Shown: positions 8,148 to 16,559, counted from the stretch's first letter. The stretch: DNA of 64,000 bases from an uncultured Pseudomonadota bacterium (GCA_903875225.1 CAIQVJ010000128.1:1-64000); one strand, 5' to 3'. Numbers and translations: made by a program. Notes: generated by a model not told the origin, from the sequence alone.

Positions 8148-8885
8148 CTACGGTGCCCAGGGCACGATGAGGATGGGATCCCCCACCCGCACGCGCGGAA
8201 ACAGCACGTCCATGGTCTCGTTGTCGGCACCCACGCACCCCCAGGTCCAGTTGTTGGGGAAGGAGCCGAGTCCGTGGAGCAGGATGGAGCCGCCCATGGC
8301 CGTGCCCTGCGAGGGGAGCCGGCCCGCGCGCGAGGCTGCCACGATGCTGTCGTGCGTGCCGGCGCTGATCACACCGAGGGCCAGCGCGCGGTCTGCGTCG
8401 GCCTCGTTGGGATAGCTCACGAGGAAGCCCCGATAGAATGACGTCTGACCCACGTCCCGCTTCTCGGCGATGTGGTACCAGCCCTCTGGGGTGGACGCGT
8501 TGTCCTTGACGGTCTTTGGCCCCTGCGGGCGCTTTCCCAGCGCCACTGGGAAGCAGAGGGGGCCGGCCTCGTCGCTCACCAAGCGTCCTCCACTGTAGAA
8601 CCCCTCGTGAAATCCGCTCTTGAAAACAACGATCAACCGGGCGGACTGGGCGCGCGGATCGCTCGCGTAGGGTGTCGGGACCTCAGCGGGGCAGGGCTGT
8701 TCAAGCGGTGCGGCCGGGCTCGGAGCGACAGGGGCCTGCTCGATTGGTCCGGGGCCACCGAGCGCGCGGTCACACCCCGCCAGGATCCAGATACTGATCG
8801 TCCACACCCTCGCCGTCCCTGCACCGGGAGCCCCGGCGAAGGTTCTGAAGAGTGGACAAGTCAAGCTGGTTTGCATCCCTCTCAC
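8148..8885 (-). CDS. L,D-transpeptidase-like (YkuD) lipoprotein
   Basis: Up to 245 residues. The C-terminal region carries the YkuD signature: SILLHG (catalytic His) followed by WTWGCVG (catalytic Cys in GC[VI]). Such enzymes form 3-3 cross-links in peptidoglycan or anchor proteins to it. The N-terminus contains ISIWILAGCD, a lipobox (LAGC), so the protein is probably a lipoprotein. The start is uncertain: GTG 8885 or ATG 8876 would leave an unusually long region before the lipobox. An acidic/proline linker follows the Cys. The gap 8886-9033 is a divergent promoter region shared with the HTH-repeat gene. Confidence 0.8.
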   Translation of the reverse strand: MRGMQTSLTCPLFRTFAGAPGAGTARVWTISIWILAGCDRALGGPGPIEQAPVAPSPAAPLEQPCPAEVPTPYASDPRAQSARLIVVFKSGFHEGFYSGGRLVSDEAGPLCFPVALGKRPQGPKTVKDNASTPEGWYHIAEKRDVGQTSFYRGFLVSYPNEADADRALALGVISAGTHDSIVAASRAGRLPSQGTAMGGSILLHGLGSFPNNWTWGCVGADNETMDVLFPRVRVGDPILIVPWAP

Positions 8886-9033
8886 ATAGCCCGTTGCCCC
8901 ACGCTCAGGAACGCGCCAGACCCCGCAAATTCAGCGTCCGGCACCGTGCGGACGTTGTACTCCTGCCGCCATTCCATCCAGAATTTCATGCAAACACCCC
9001 TCCCATGGTTTTGAAGACGTGGTATGCGGCGGG

Positions 9034-10497
9034 ATGCCCAAGTCCAAGCTGCCCCCCGTCGTCGCCAACCCTCCCGCCAGAACGCCCGCCCAGGTGCCAC
9101 TGGGCACAGCCGCGCCCGCGCAGAAGGAGGCCGCACACCCGCTCGCCGCGTGGCGCCACGAGCTTGGGAAGCTCCCCGATGAAATCGTGGCAGAACATGC
9201 CAAGTCCAGCCGGAAGACCGTCGGTGAGTACCGCCGCAAGCTCGGGATCGATGCGTACACCGGCCACCGTGCAGCCGGGCACCGTGACTCGGGTGCATCC
9301 AAGGCACTCTCCGGGTTCATCGACATGCTCGGAACGACGTCCGACGACGTGATCGCCGGCATCGCCGGTGTCGCATCCGGCGTCGTCACCGCCGAACGGA
9401 ACCGGCGGGGCATCCCCGCGTTCGTGGAAGAGGCCGCCGCCACGGGTGCCGAGAGCCCACTCGCCCGGTTTCGCGATCGGCTCGGCACCGTGGCAGACGC
9501 CGTGATCGCAGCCGAGGCCGGCGTGATGCGCACCACGGTCGGGGCGTTCCGGCGATCCCTCGACATCCCGGCGTACGAGGGCCACCGCACCGGGCGCAAG
9601 GCCAGCGCGCCGATCGTGGAGGAGCCAAAGGCGAAGGCGCCAGCTGCCCCTGTGGTGGTGAAGGCGGTGGCGGAGTCCAGGCCCCCTTCGAAGCCTGTGG
9701 TCGAGGCCAGGCCCGAGCCTGCCCCGGTGGAGGCCGCGAAGCCCGCAGCGAAGAAGGCCACGGGCGCACGCCCCGAGCGCGAGAGCAAGAGCTTCCGGCG
9801 GGGCAAGCTCGACGCCTTCGCTCACCTCATGGGCACCATGGCAGACTCGGAGATCGCGCGAAGGGCCAACTCGTCGGTCGCGGGCGTGAAGGCGCATCGC
9901 GCCCGCCACAACATCAAGGCCTGGGCGAACACCCCGCGGCGCGAAGAGCCCCGCCCCGCCGCGGTCGCGGCAGCGCCCGTGATCGTCGCGGAGACAGCCG
10001 CGCCCCCGGTCAAGGGCACGCCCGGCCGCAAGTCCAAGCTCGACGCGCACCGCCCCATCATCGGCGTGCTGTCCGACGCCAGCGTGGCCGCCCGCGCGAG
10101 CGTCACGGCAGAGGCCGTTCGCCAGTACCGCAAGCGCCACAACATCGACGCCGCCTCCCGGGCCGGGGCGGCTGAGGCCGTCGCTGCGCCATCGGTGGCT
10201 CGCGTGGCCGCACCTCTCGTGGAAGCTGTGGTCCGGACGGCCCCCACCGCCGTGAAGGCCCCGGCGGCACGGGTGGCGACACCCGCAGCGATGCCCGCCG
10301 CGCCCGTATCGGTCGGTCACTCGCATGGCACCCGCGCGTTCCGCGTCGATGCCAGCAACGCCCAGGGTACCGAGCGATTCGTGATCGTCGCCGGCGACAT
10401 CGGCGGCGCGGCCTCGGCGGCGACCGCCGCGCTGGCAGCCCGAGCGGGTGGCCCCTGGGCGATCCGTTCCGTACGGGACATCGGCGAATCGCTCTGA
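9034..10497 (+). CDS. Protein with five tandem helix-turn-helix repeats and a shared C-terminal domain (unnamed family)
   Basis: 487 residues from ATG 9034; a GTG 15 nt upstream is possible. Five copies of a roughly 39-residue unit lie at about 37-75, 91-130, 142-181, 258-297 and 335-373. Each reads (L/M)G-x3-D-x2-(I/V)A, then A/V-S-x3-V, then (Y/F/H)R-x2-x-x-I-x-A, which looks like a helix-turn-helix with a basic recognition helix. Ala/Pro/Lys-rich flexible linkers of 15-75 residues separate them. Residues 433-483 form a small alpha/beta domain (FVIVAGDIGGAASAATAA, then AIRSVRDIG) that recurs in the three-repeat protein at 25139. I know no family for this. Inference: a multivalent DNA-binding or nucleoid-associated protein. 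Downstream is a small zinc-ribbon protein with 23 nt between. Confidence 0.8.
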   Translation: MPKSKLPPVVANPPARTPAQVPLGTAAPAQKEAAHPLAAWRHELGKLPDEIVAEHAKSSRKTVGEYRRKLGIDAYTGHRAAGHRDSGASKALSGFIDMLGTTSDDVIAGIAGVASGVVTAERNRRGIPAFVEEAAATGAESPLARFRDRLGTVADAVIAAEAGVMRTTVGAFRRSLDIPAYEGHRTGRKASAPIVEEPKAKAPAAPVVVKAVAESRPPSKPVVEARPEPAPVEAAKPAAKKATGARPERESKSFRRGKLDAFAHLMGTMADSEIARRANSSVAGVKAHRARHNIKAWANTPRREEPRPAAVAAAPVIVAETAAPPVKGTPGRKSKLDAHRPIIGVLSDASVAARASVTAEAVRQYRKRHNIDAASRAGAAEAVAAPSVARVAAPLVEAVVRTAPTAVKAPAARVATPAAMPAAPVSVGHSHGTRAFRVDASNAQGTERFVIVAGDIGGAASAATAALAARAGGPWAIRSVRDIGESL

Positions 10498-10520
10498 GGA
10501 GCACCACGCGCTGGGCCTAC

Positions 10521-10697
10521 ATGGGACGGGCGGACCACAACCCGCCCTCCCAGGAATGCCCGCACTGTACTGTGCCTTCGAGGACCTGGTACATCGGGGC
10601 AAAGAGCGTGGATGGGGCCACCCAACATCGCTATCGGTGTGAGTTCGGCCACGAGTGGATCGTACGGGAACCCCAGTCGGGACCCGAACCGCGCTAA
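10521..10697 (+). CDS. Small zinc-ribbon protein
   Basis: 58 residues from ATG 10521. The sequence holds CPHC near residue 13 and YRCEFGHEW near residue 42, giving a Cys-x2-Cys ... Cys-x3-His pair with a Trp after the last ligand, the layout of a single zinc ribbon. An Arg/Gln/His stretch between the pairs could contact nucleic acid. It follows the HTH-repeat gene by 23 nt on the same strand and so may be cotranscribed. No close Shine-Dalgarno is visible (GAGGAG lies about 18 nt upstream). Its TAA overlaps the stop of the convergent CotH-like gene by a few bases, as at other convergent pairs here. Function unknown. Confidence 0.65.
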   Translation: MGRADHNPPSQECPHCTVPSRTWYIGAKSVDGATQHRYRCEFGHEWIVREPQSGPEPR

Positions 10698-12367
10698 GGA
10701 ATGCCGCACACGCTGGGGTGGGCCTCGGCGCAATTCGCGAGTGAGCTTCCGAAGCTCGCCTCGTCCCAGGTCCCGCACAATCCCGACCCCGCGTCGGTCC
10801 ACCAATTCTCCATCACCGGCCAGGTGTAGAAGAAGTAGAAATAGTACTCGCCCGTGGTCACGGGCCCGGTGAGCGCCCCCCCGCGGGAGGTGCAGTTCAC
10901 GTCTGCATCGTGGTTGGTGCGAGGGTTCCGACACAGGAGGAAGTGCCGGGCGCCGAAATCGTGGCGGACACAGTCGTCACAGCCCGAGGGGGTATCGGTG
11001 GGGTCGTCCAGCCACCCGTCCGCATCCTGGTCCACGCCATCGCAGATCTCGGGAGCGCCGGGGTGCACGGTGGCATCGGTGTCATTCGGGTCCTCGCACA
11101 CCGGGCTCCCGTCGCCATCCAGGTCGGCTGTGCTCCCGCGCCGGCACGCTACCCAACTGGACAGGAAGGCATGCCGGGCGCGCACCCAGGCCCGCATGCG
11201 CTCCACCGCCGCTACATGCTCTTCCCAGCCGATGCTGCGGTGCGGATCGGCCTCGACGGCGTCCGAAAGTTGGGCCTCCCAGTCATCGATCTGCGCGATC
11301 GTGACATCAGGATCCATCGCAGCGTTCATCGAATCCACGGCGTCCACGAACCGGGGACCCCAGGTGGGATCCGCCGTGAGCGCCAGGACCAGCGGCTGAG
11401 CGAACAGTCCCATGTTGTTCGGGTAGCCCCGCACGGGGTCGGCATCATAGCCCTGGACATCGAAGTCGTCGTCGAAGTCCCACGGCACGAACAGGATCCC
11501 GCGGGTGGGGTGTTCATACAGGTAGTAGTTGTGATTGCAGCACCAGTAGCCGTCGTCGTCGCCCAGCACCGCCTCTGCGGCGAACTCCGTGACCCACTCG
11601 TCAAGGTCACCCAGTGTGACGAGCACCGCGGGGTCTGTGGTGGCGCTCATCGCTGCGATGGCGCTCCCATCGGAGGCTTCGGCGTTGGAGACGGGGTCTG
11701 ACCCATACTTCCAGAGTGTGCCCGTGGCCCCGTCATCGCCAAAGGAGCGCTCCAACCACTCGTGGTCGAAGTACTCGATGTTCGTGTAGGCGCCGTAGAA
11801 TTCGCCGTTCACCGTGAGCGTGGCCCCGTTCGCACAGGCGAACGGGAGGGCGCCCTGGCCACGCATGACCGACCACGCGATGCGATCCCGAAGGTAGGTC
11901 GGCTCGTACCACGTGGCGTCGAGGGAGATCTTGCGCTGCCCATGGAACCGGGCGGCAGGATCCACCTCGTTGAACGCGATGACGAACTGCATCTTTTCGT
12001 CGTACCAGGAGAAGTACGGGTTCCCCTTGAGGCGGATCATCGCGTCATCCACCTCCTCGTCCCCGTAATGCAGTACGATGGGGTGGTAGTTCTTTGCTCC
12101 CGACGCATAGTCGGCCTGCAGCGCGGACCAGTCCGCGTCCTCGATGTCGATCGAGAACTCCTGCACGACCTCCGGATCGTAGAGGTCGCTGCAGCCGTCC
12201 GCGTCGTAGCTCCCGGTGTCCCCGCCGGTGTCGCCCCCGGTCTCGGCGGAGTCGTACGTGTGGGTGTCTGTGACCGTGGGGAGGGAGTCCTGCTCGGTGT
12301 CCCTCACGTCCGGAGGCACGCTGTCGGTCTTGATGGACGAGGACGTGCAGGCGAGGAGGAGGAGCAT
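10694..12367 (-). CDS. CotH-kinase-like lipoprotein with a C-terminal MopE-type motif
   Basis: 557 residues. MLLLLACTSSS gives a very short lipoprotein signal with Cys7 as the lipidation site, followed by a Thr/Asp/Gly linker (DTGGDTGGDTG). The body matches the CotH family: MIRLKGN near the start of the domain, then YLRDRIAWSV and the ending LFVPWDFDDDFD, whose acidic run is typical of the kinase active site. CotH proteins of Bacillus spore coats are atypical protein kinases; secreted bacterial homologs are widespread but mostly uncharacterised. After the domain come DLDGDG and EICDGVDQDADG, a single MopE-type calcium/copper-binding-like motif, and a Cys-rich tail. The gene begins 8 nt after the TIGR02996 gene and is probably cotranscribed with it. 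Confidence 0.8.
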   Translation of the reverse strand: MLLLLACTSSSIKTDSVPPDVRDTEQDSLPTVTDTHTYDSAETGGDTGGDTGSYDADGCSDLYDPEVVQEFSIDIEDADWSALQADYASGAKNYHPIVLHYGDEEVDDAMIRLKGNPYFSWYDEKMQFVIAFNEVDPAARFHGQRKISLDATWYEPTYLRDRIAWSVMRGQGALPFACANGATLTVNGEFYGAYTNIEYFDHEWLERSFGDDGATGTLWKYGSDPVSNAEASDGSAIAAMSATTDPAVLVTLGDLDEWVTEFAAEAVLGDDDGYWCCNHNYYLYEHPTRGILFVPWDFDDDFDVQGYDADPVRGYPNNMGLFAQPLVLALTADPTWGPRFVDAVDSMNAAMDPDVTIAQIDDWEAQLSDAVEADPHRSIGWEEHVAAVERMRAWVRARHAFLSSWVACRRGSTADLDGDGSPVCEDPNDTDATVHPGAPEICDGVDQDADGWLDDPTDTPSGCDDCVRHDFGARHFLLCRNPRTNHDADVNCTSRGGALTGPVTTGEYYFYFFYTWPVMENWWTDAGSGLCGTWDEASFGSSLANCAEAHPSVCGIP

Positions 12368-12375
12368 GTTCCAGT

Positions 12376-13926
12376 CTACCCCGGGGAATCGGCGGCCACG
12401 TCCACCTGCAGGGCGGGGCGGAGCCGGTCGAGCACGGTCGCCACCCTCGCCAGGTGCGAGGCGACCGAGATCCGGCGGATCCCCGCGGGTAGCCAACGTG
12501 CCAGCCCGTCCGGCCGGGAGAGCCGGTCCTCCCCTCCAGAGCCGTGCCACTGCACGCGCCCGGCGGTGAAGCCGTCCTGCCTGCGTCGCAACAGGAGGCC
12601 CCACCCCACCCGCGCCCAGCCGCAGCCCGGCGGGGAGAGCGCGATCTCGACCTCCTGAACGCTCGCCGGCAGCCCCTGGAGCAGCACCTGGGTCGTGGCG
12701 GGGGTGGCCCGCGACGTGAGCCGGAGTCGCCGGAAGCGACGGGGCAGCAGGCTCGGCTGCTCGAGCAGCGCGGTGGCGAGCTCGTGGACTCCGGCGGGAG
12801 CGTGATGGACGAGGGGGCCGACGTTGTGCTCGCCGAGGAGCCGGATGTTGGGGGGCAGGCCGCCCGTCGTGCGGCGCCCGTGCAGGTAGATCTCCTCGAG
12901 CGAGGTGAGCGCCACGAGGCTCACCCCCTCCGACGAAGACCAGTCGAGGGCGAGGAAGGTGGCCCAGCGAGGATCCTCGAGGACCGAGGGCGCGACCATC
13001 CGCCCGAGCAGGTTCACCGACGCTCGCACCGGAAAGCCCCGCTCGAACTCGACGGTCCGGGCGTCGATCCCGCGCAGCAGGGTCCACTCCGCGCGATGGA
13101 GGGCGAGCAATTGCCTCTCCCGGCTGCGGGTGCGCGAGGTGCCCGCGCCACGCGCGCCCTGGAGCTGCAGGTGGATGAATTCACCCCGGGGGTCGCCTGC
13201 CTCGGCGAGCGCATCGGCCAGGACCGCGCGCGGTTCGTCCAACTTCGGGTGGGCGTACACCTCGCCGTAGAGGTCGTCCAGCCCGCGACGGAGCCCGGGC
13301 ATCGCCACCTGGGACAACTTGCGGACGCACTCGGCCTCGGGCTCGGTGAGCGCGTCGTGCCGGACCCTGGCATCGAGCATCTCGCCGGAGAGACGGCGGG
13401 CGGCCTGCGGTGTGAGCCCCCATTGCGGCACCTGGGCACGCAAGGCTTCGCCGACCTCGGCCCATACCCGAGCGGCTCGACGCTCGCCGGAGCGCTCGAG
13501 GAGCACGAGCGCGGCGGAGAGGATCTGCTTCACACGGCCGCTGTACGGGAAATTCTGAAGCAGGCGGAGCACCGCGCTTGTCACCCGCGGGTCCGGCGGG
13601 AGCGCCGCGATCGCTCGGAGATGGCGCCAGGCCCGAACGCCCGTGGTCGGCCAGGGCAGCTTCAGGAGGGTGGCGACGTCGGCCGGGGTTGCGCGTGCCA
13701 GCGCGGTGGCGAGGAGCTCACCCTGCGCGGCGATCGTCCGCGGCGGCACGCCGGTCGGGATCCGGGCAGAGAGCGCCTCGATCAGCTCGCCGAGCTGCGG
13801 GTCCCGACACTCCTGCCAAACGCCCAGCAGCGCGTGGACCTGCGCTGCGGGATCGGCCGCGCGCGCAGCGTCGTCGAGCAGACGAAGACGACGGGCGTGG
13901 GGAGGGCCAGGGGGGAGGCGAGCCAT
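12376..13926 (-). CDS. TIGR02996-domain protein
   Basis: 516 residues. The central stretch VYAHPKLDEPRAVLADAL followed by AGDPRGEFIHLQLQ is the TIGR02996 repeat-companion domain, typical of myxobacteria and planctomycetes (D-x-x-R-hhhADhL-x-E-x-GDP-RGEFI-x-hQ). The N-terminal 200 residues are alpha-helical and Arg/Ala/Leu-rich, possibly HEAT-like; the C-terminal part has leucine-rich spacing. No signal peptide, so cytoplasmic. Function of the family is unknown. It lies 9 nt downstream of the FAD oxidoreductase gene and 8 nt upstream of the CotH-like gene, so the three probably form one operon read leftward. Confidence 0.8.
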   Translation of the reverse strand: MARLPPGPPHARRLRLLDDAARAADPAAQVHALLGVWQECRDPQLGELIEALSARIPTGVPPRTIAAQGELLATALARATPADVATLLKLPWPTTGVRAWRHLRAIAALPPDPRVTSAVLRLLQNFPYSGRVKQILSAALVLLERSGERRAARVWAEVGEALRAQVPQWGLTPQAARRLSGEMLDARVRHDALTEPEAECVRKLSQVAMPGLRRGLDDLYGEVYAHPKLDEPRAVLADALAEAGDPRGEFIHLQLQGARGAGTSRTRSRERQLLALHRAEWTLLRGIDARTVEFERGFPVRASVNLLGRMVAPSVLEDPRWATFLALDWSSSEGVSLVALTSLEEIYLHGRRTTGGLPPNIRLLGEHNVGPLVHHAPAGVHELATALLEQPSLLPRRFRRLRLTSRATPATTQVLLQGLPASVQEVEIALSPPGCGWARVGWGLLLRRRQDGFTAGRVQWHGSGGEDRLSRPDGLARWLPAGIRRISVASHLARVATVLDRLRPALQVDVAADSPG

Positions 13927-13935
13927 CTCCCCCGT

Positions 13936-14841
13936 CTATCTGAACCGGGCGGTCCCGAGACACGAGGGCAGCGCTGGAGCGTTCCCGGCGAGCATGCTCC
14001 CGACGAGGTGGTCCACCGCGAGCGGCAGGTAGGTGCGGCCAGCCACGCCGAACCCGCAGATCACCGCCTCGCGTGGGCGACCGGGGATGGCGCCCACGAT
14101 GGGGAGCCCATCGCAGGAGTCGAACACGATCCCGGCGACCGGCGTCCCGGAGTCCAGCGCGATCCCGTCCTGCTCGGCGAGGCGCGAGAGCATCGCCGTG
14201 ACGACGGGGTTGGGGACCGGCTCGGTCTCTCCGACCTCCAGGTGCGGCGTCGCCCACCTCGCCCCCCACATCCGCCCCTCCGACGTGAGCACCGAACCGG
14301 AGCGCGAGATCGAGGGCAGGCCCGCCCGCACCTCGATCGACTGCCAGCGCACCGGCATCACCTTGTCCAGCAGCCAGGGTTCACTGAGCGACCCCGATGC
14401 CCACACGGTCAGCTCACCGGCCGCCGGCTCGGCCGGCTGCACACCCACCACTGGGTCGACCTCCAGCCGCCCCTCCGCCAGCCGAATGCCACCGGGGATC
14501 GCCTCTGCGCGAACCCCCAGCTCACCGCACGCCGGGAGCTCCGACTGCGCCCCCAGCCAGTCCACGGCCGTCACCCGCCCGGCTCCAGGATGCGCTGCGA
14601 CCGCGCGAACGAGGGCGACACCTGCCGACCCCATGGAGGCGAGGAACCGGCTCGGCAATTCCAGGTGACACGGCAACCGCAGCGCCGGGCCCGTCGGACT
14701 CCACAGCGGTGTGCCGCCCGGACACACCCAGCCCACCCGTGGGTCGTACCCGACCACGTCCACGCCCACCTCGGCGAGCCGCTGGAACACCCCTCGCCCC
14801 GCCAGCCCGAGGCCGCGGACCACGACGTCACAGCGCGTCAT
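13936..14841 (-). CDS. FAD-dependent oxidoreductase, DAO type
   Basis: 301 residues. The N-terminus CDVVVRGLGLAGRGVFQRL is a Rossmann beta-alpha-beta with G-x-G-x-x-G, ending in an acidic residue (VVGYDP) that would bind the ribose of FAD. The C-terminus has the typical D-amino-acid-oxidase ending DGLPIVGAIPG and VICGFGVAGRTYLPL. The middle substrate domain is shorter than in most DAO enzymes (usually 350-400 residues), so the substrate cannot be guessed. It is the first gene of the leftward group 14841-10694, next to the tRNA-Val locus. Confidence 0.8.
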   Translation of the reverse strand: MTRCDVVVRGLGLAGRGVFQRLAEVGVDVVGYDPRVGWVCPGGTPLWSPTGPALRLPCHLELPSRFLASMGSAGVALVRAVAAHPGAGRVTAVDWLGAQSELPACGELGVRAEAIPGGIRLAEGRLEVDPVVGVQPAEPAAGELTVWASGSLSEPWLLDKVMPVRWQSIEVRAGLPSISRSGSVLTSEGRMWGARWATPHLEVGETEPVPNPVVTAMLSRLAEQDGIALDSGTPVAGIVFDSCDGLPIVGAIPGRPREAVICGFGVAGRTYLPLAVDHLVGSMLAGNAPALPSCLGTARFR

Positions 14842-14897
14842 CGGGCGCTCTGCGGCGGGCTTGACGCTCGCCGGGTGCGCGTTAGCAGGTGCATGCT

Positions 14898-14972
14898 GGG
14901 CGCATAACTCAGCGGAAGAGTACTACCTTCACACGGTAGGAGTCGCAGGTTCAAATCCTGCTGCGCCCACCA
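14898..14972 (+). tRNA. tRNA-Val, anticodon CAC
   Basis: A 75-nt cloverleaf fits fully: acceptor arms GGGCGCA/TGCGCCC, D-stem ACTC/GAGT, anticodon stem CTACC/GGTAG with loop TTCACAC (anticodon CAC, reading GUG), T-stem GCAGG/CCTGC with loop TTCAAAT, discriminator A and an encoded CCA. It stands alone, between the FAD oxidoreductase gene and the degraded toxin-antitoxin region. Confidence 0.95.
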
Positions 14973-14980
14973 CACGATAT

Positions 14981-15015
14981 AACGCCCGCTTTTCCGACGA
15001 GGAGGAGCGGGCGTT
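14981..15015. terminator. Inverted repeat just downstream of tRNA-Val
   Basis: AACGCCCGCT (14981-14990) and AGCGGGCGTT (15006-15015) form a perfect 10-bp stem with a 15-nt loop, 8 nt after the tRNA. A short TTTCT follows a few bases later (15021-15025). Probably the terminator or processing hairpin of the tRNA transcript, although the loop is long and the T-tract poor. Confidence 0.5.
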
Positions 15016-15040
15016 GCGCGTTTCTGGACGAGGAAGGCGA

Positions 15041-15068
15041 GGTTTGTGGGTTCAACTCCTGTTGGGCC
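15041..15068 (+). other. tRNA 3'-end-like fragment
   Basis: This stretch resembles the T-arm and 3' acceptor half of the tRNA-Val about 100 nt upstream: GGTTCAACTCCTG against GGTTCAAATCCTG, followed by T-G-x-G-C-C in both. The 5' half of a tRNA is missing and the T-stem no longer pairs well. It may be a relic of a second tRNA gene or of an integration event at a tRNA 3' end. Confidence 0.4.
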
Positions 15069-15096
15069 GGTCCGCCGGGGAGCCCCTGGGCGGACC
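15069..15096. terminator. Strong GC hairpin before the toxin-antitoxin genes
   Basis: GGTCCGCC (15069-15076) pairs with GGCGGACC (15089-15096), and the interval contains GGGG-AG-CCCC, so the stem can extend to 12 bp with a small bulge. No T-tract follows. It could end transcription from the tRNA side or be a remnant of a mobile element end. Confidence 0.4.
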
Positions 15097-15170
15097 AGAC
15101 GACGTGGGCTCGACGCAAATCGCAGACTGCGCCTGTCGCACCCGGCCGTTCGCGGGACTACACTGTCGGT

Positions 15171-15449
15171 GTGCAGACCGACTCCGTCCAGCTCACCATC
15201 TCCGTGCCCGCCGCCCTCGCCGACTCCGGCGCAGGCGAGCGCGCCCGGGTTCTGCTCGTTCTCGATGCTGTCCGGAGCGAGCGAATGACCTGGCGCGCCG
15301 CCGCCCGAGCTTTGGGCCTTGCTGCCTCCGCGTTCCTCGACCTCGCCCGCGAGCATGGCGTCCCCGTCGTCCGGGTATCTGCGGCCGACATTGCACAGGA
15401 TTTGGACACGCTCGACAAGCTCGCCGCAGGTCGCTCCGACCCCAGATGA
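15171..15449 (+). CDS. UPF0175-family antitoxin
   Basis: 92 residues, GTG start. The N-terminal strand LTISVPAALADS is followed by two helices and WRAAARALGLAASAFLDLA, a helix-turn-helix-like part, then REHGVPVVRVSAADIAQDLDTL. The short GIP-V-h-x-x-x-D-h-x-x-D-h-x-x-h tail is the hallmark of UPF0175 antitoxins, partners of DUF3368 PIN-like toxins. Its TGA overlaps the ATG of the toxin gene (ATGA at 15446-15449), the usual coupling in this pair. A TACACT element at 15159-15164 could serve as -10 with a very short leader. Confidence 0.75.
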   Translation: MQTDSVQLTISVPAALADSGAGERARVLLVLDAVRSERMTWRAAARALGLAASAFLDLAREHGVPVVRVSAADIAQDLDTLDKLAAGRSDPR

Positions 15450-15850
15450 TCGTCGTCGCCGACACGTCGCCGGTCCTTCATCTGGCCCGCATCGGGCGGC
15501 TTGATCTGGTCCGAGCCGTGCTTGGACCCGTCGTGATCCCACGTACCGTATGGGCGGAGCTGATCCAGCCCGGCACCCGCGCTGAGGTGGCGGCGACGAT
15601 ACGGGCCGCAGCCTGGATCGAGGTGATGGACGATCCCGAGCTGCGCGACCTGAACCTGGATCCCGGCGAGACAGCGGCGATCCTGCTGGCGACCGCGCTT
15701 CACGCGGACGCCATCCTGATCGACGAGCGGCGCGGACGAAGCGTGGCGGGCGAACGACGACGTTCTCATCTCGACGTCGGTGTCCCCGGCCGGGGAGGCC
15801 GTTGCGATGTGGTCGAGCGCAGGCGACAGCGGTCGCCTGTTCGGGCGTGA
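15446..15850 (+). pseudogene. DUF3368 PIN-like toxin, C-terminus replaced (probably inactive)
   Basis: The frame runs 134 residues. The first ~98 match DUF3368 toxins: MIVVADTSPVLHLARIGRL (first PIN Asp), VVIPRTVWAEL (Glu), LDPGETAAILLA (Glu) and AILIDERRGR (Asp). After ARG-rich RGRSVAG the family sequence stops at about 15740, and the remaining ~35 residues are low-complexity Arg/Gly with no resemblance to the family. From the same point another frame carries parts of an unrelated decayed gene. So the toxin's end appears to have been deleted when the two sequences were joined. The PIN acidic residues are still present, so weak activity cannot be ruled out. Confidence 0.65.
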
Positions 15851-16559
15851 TTGCGCAGGGCCGAGCGCTGCCTCGTTCCCTCGCCCGTCCCCCGCCCCCC
15901 CTGTGCCCGTCCGGATCAGCGTCGATGGTCGTCACGGTGGGCGTCGGGAGTGCTCCGTCGTGGTCCCCATCTCGTTTCCCACCGCGCACGCGATGCCGGA
16001 CGGCCGGATCCTCGTCATCGGCTCCCGGGGCGGAATGGCGCCCGGAGGGTGGGCAGTACAACGCCTTTCTATACGCTGGCGACGGTGTTCTCGAGCGGTC
16101 CGCCTGCGTTGGGGACGGTGTCGAGTGGGCACAGACCACCCGCCTGGGCAACGTATGGGTCAGCTACTTCGACGAGGGCATCTTCGGAAACCTGGGGTGG
16201 GGGAACGGCGGATGAAGCCTGTGTCGCCTGCCCCGATCCGGACTCGCCAGTGAAGCGGTTCTCCGCTGACGGCCGAATCGAGCGGTGGACAAACACCGTG
16301 GCCGAGGCAACGGAAATCGTCGTCGAGGACGACCGCATCGGCCTCTTGGCCCCGGGGCGAAAACCCCGACCACGTGGTCGTCGGAACGCTCGTCGACGGG
16401 GTGCTCCGGGTCGAAGGCAAGGGCCGACTGACCCTTGGTGGTGGAGAATTCGAGCCCACCCGGGTGATCGGGCGGGACGGTACGCTGCATGCCTTCGTGG
16501 ACTCCAGCTGGTACTCGATCCCCCTCCGAGTGCTGGCAGGCGCAGTACTCGGTGACTGA
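15735..16559 (+). pseudogene. Decayed gene broken across frames (WxxYFDEGxFGNxGW-type protein)
   Basis: No single frame is intact, but three frames in succession give plausible protein. About 15735-16063 reads ANDDVLISTSVSPAGEAVAM and later SFPTAHAMPDGRILVIGSR. From about 16064 the next frame gives YNAFLYAGDGVLERSA and VWVSYFDEGIFGNLGWG. From about 16214 a third gives FSADGRIERWTNT and EIVVEDDRIGLLAPG. From about 16365 the frame shifts again to DHVVVGTLVDGVLRVEGKG, ending at a TGA at 16557-16559. I recall the segment order (VWVGYFDEGVFGN-GW and a final propeller-like part) from uncharacterised proteins, mainly actinobacterial; compared with those a middle part seems missing. Several frameshifts and a deletion imply a dead gene. 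16560-16707 after it holds nothing recognisable. Confidence 0.6.
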
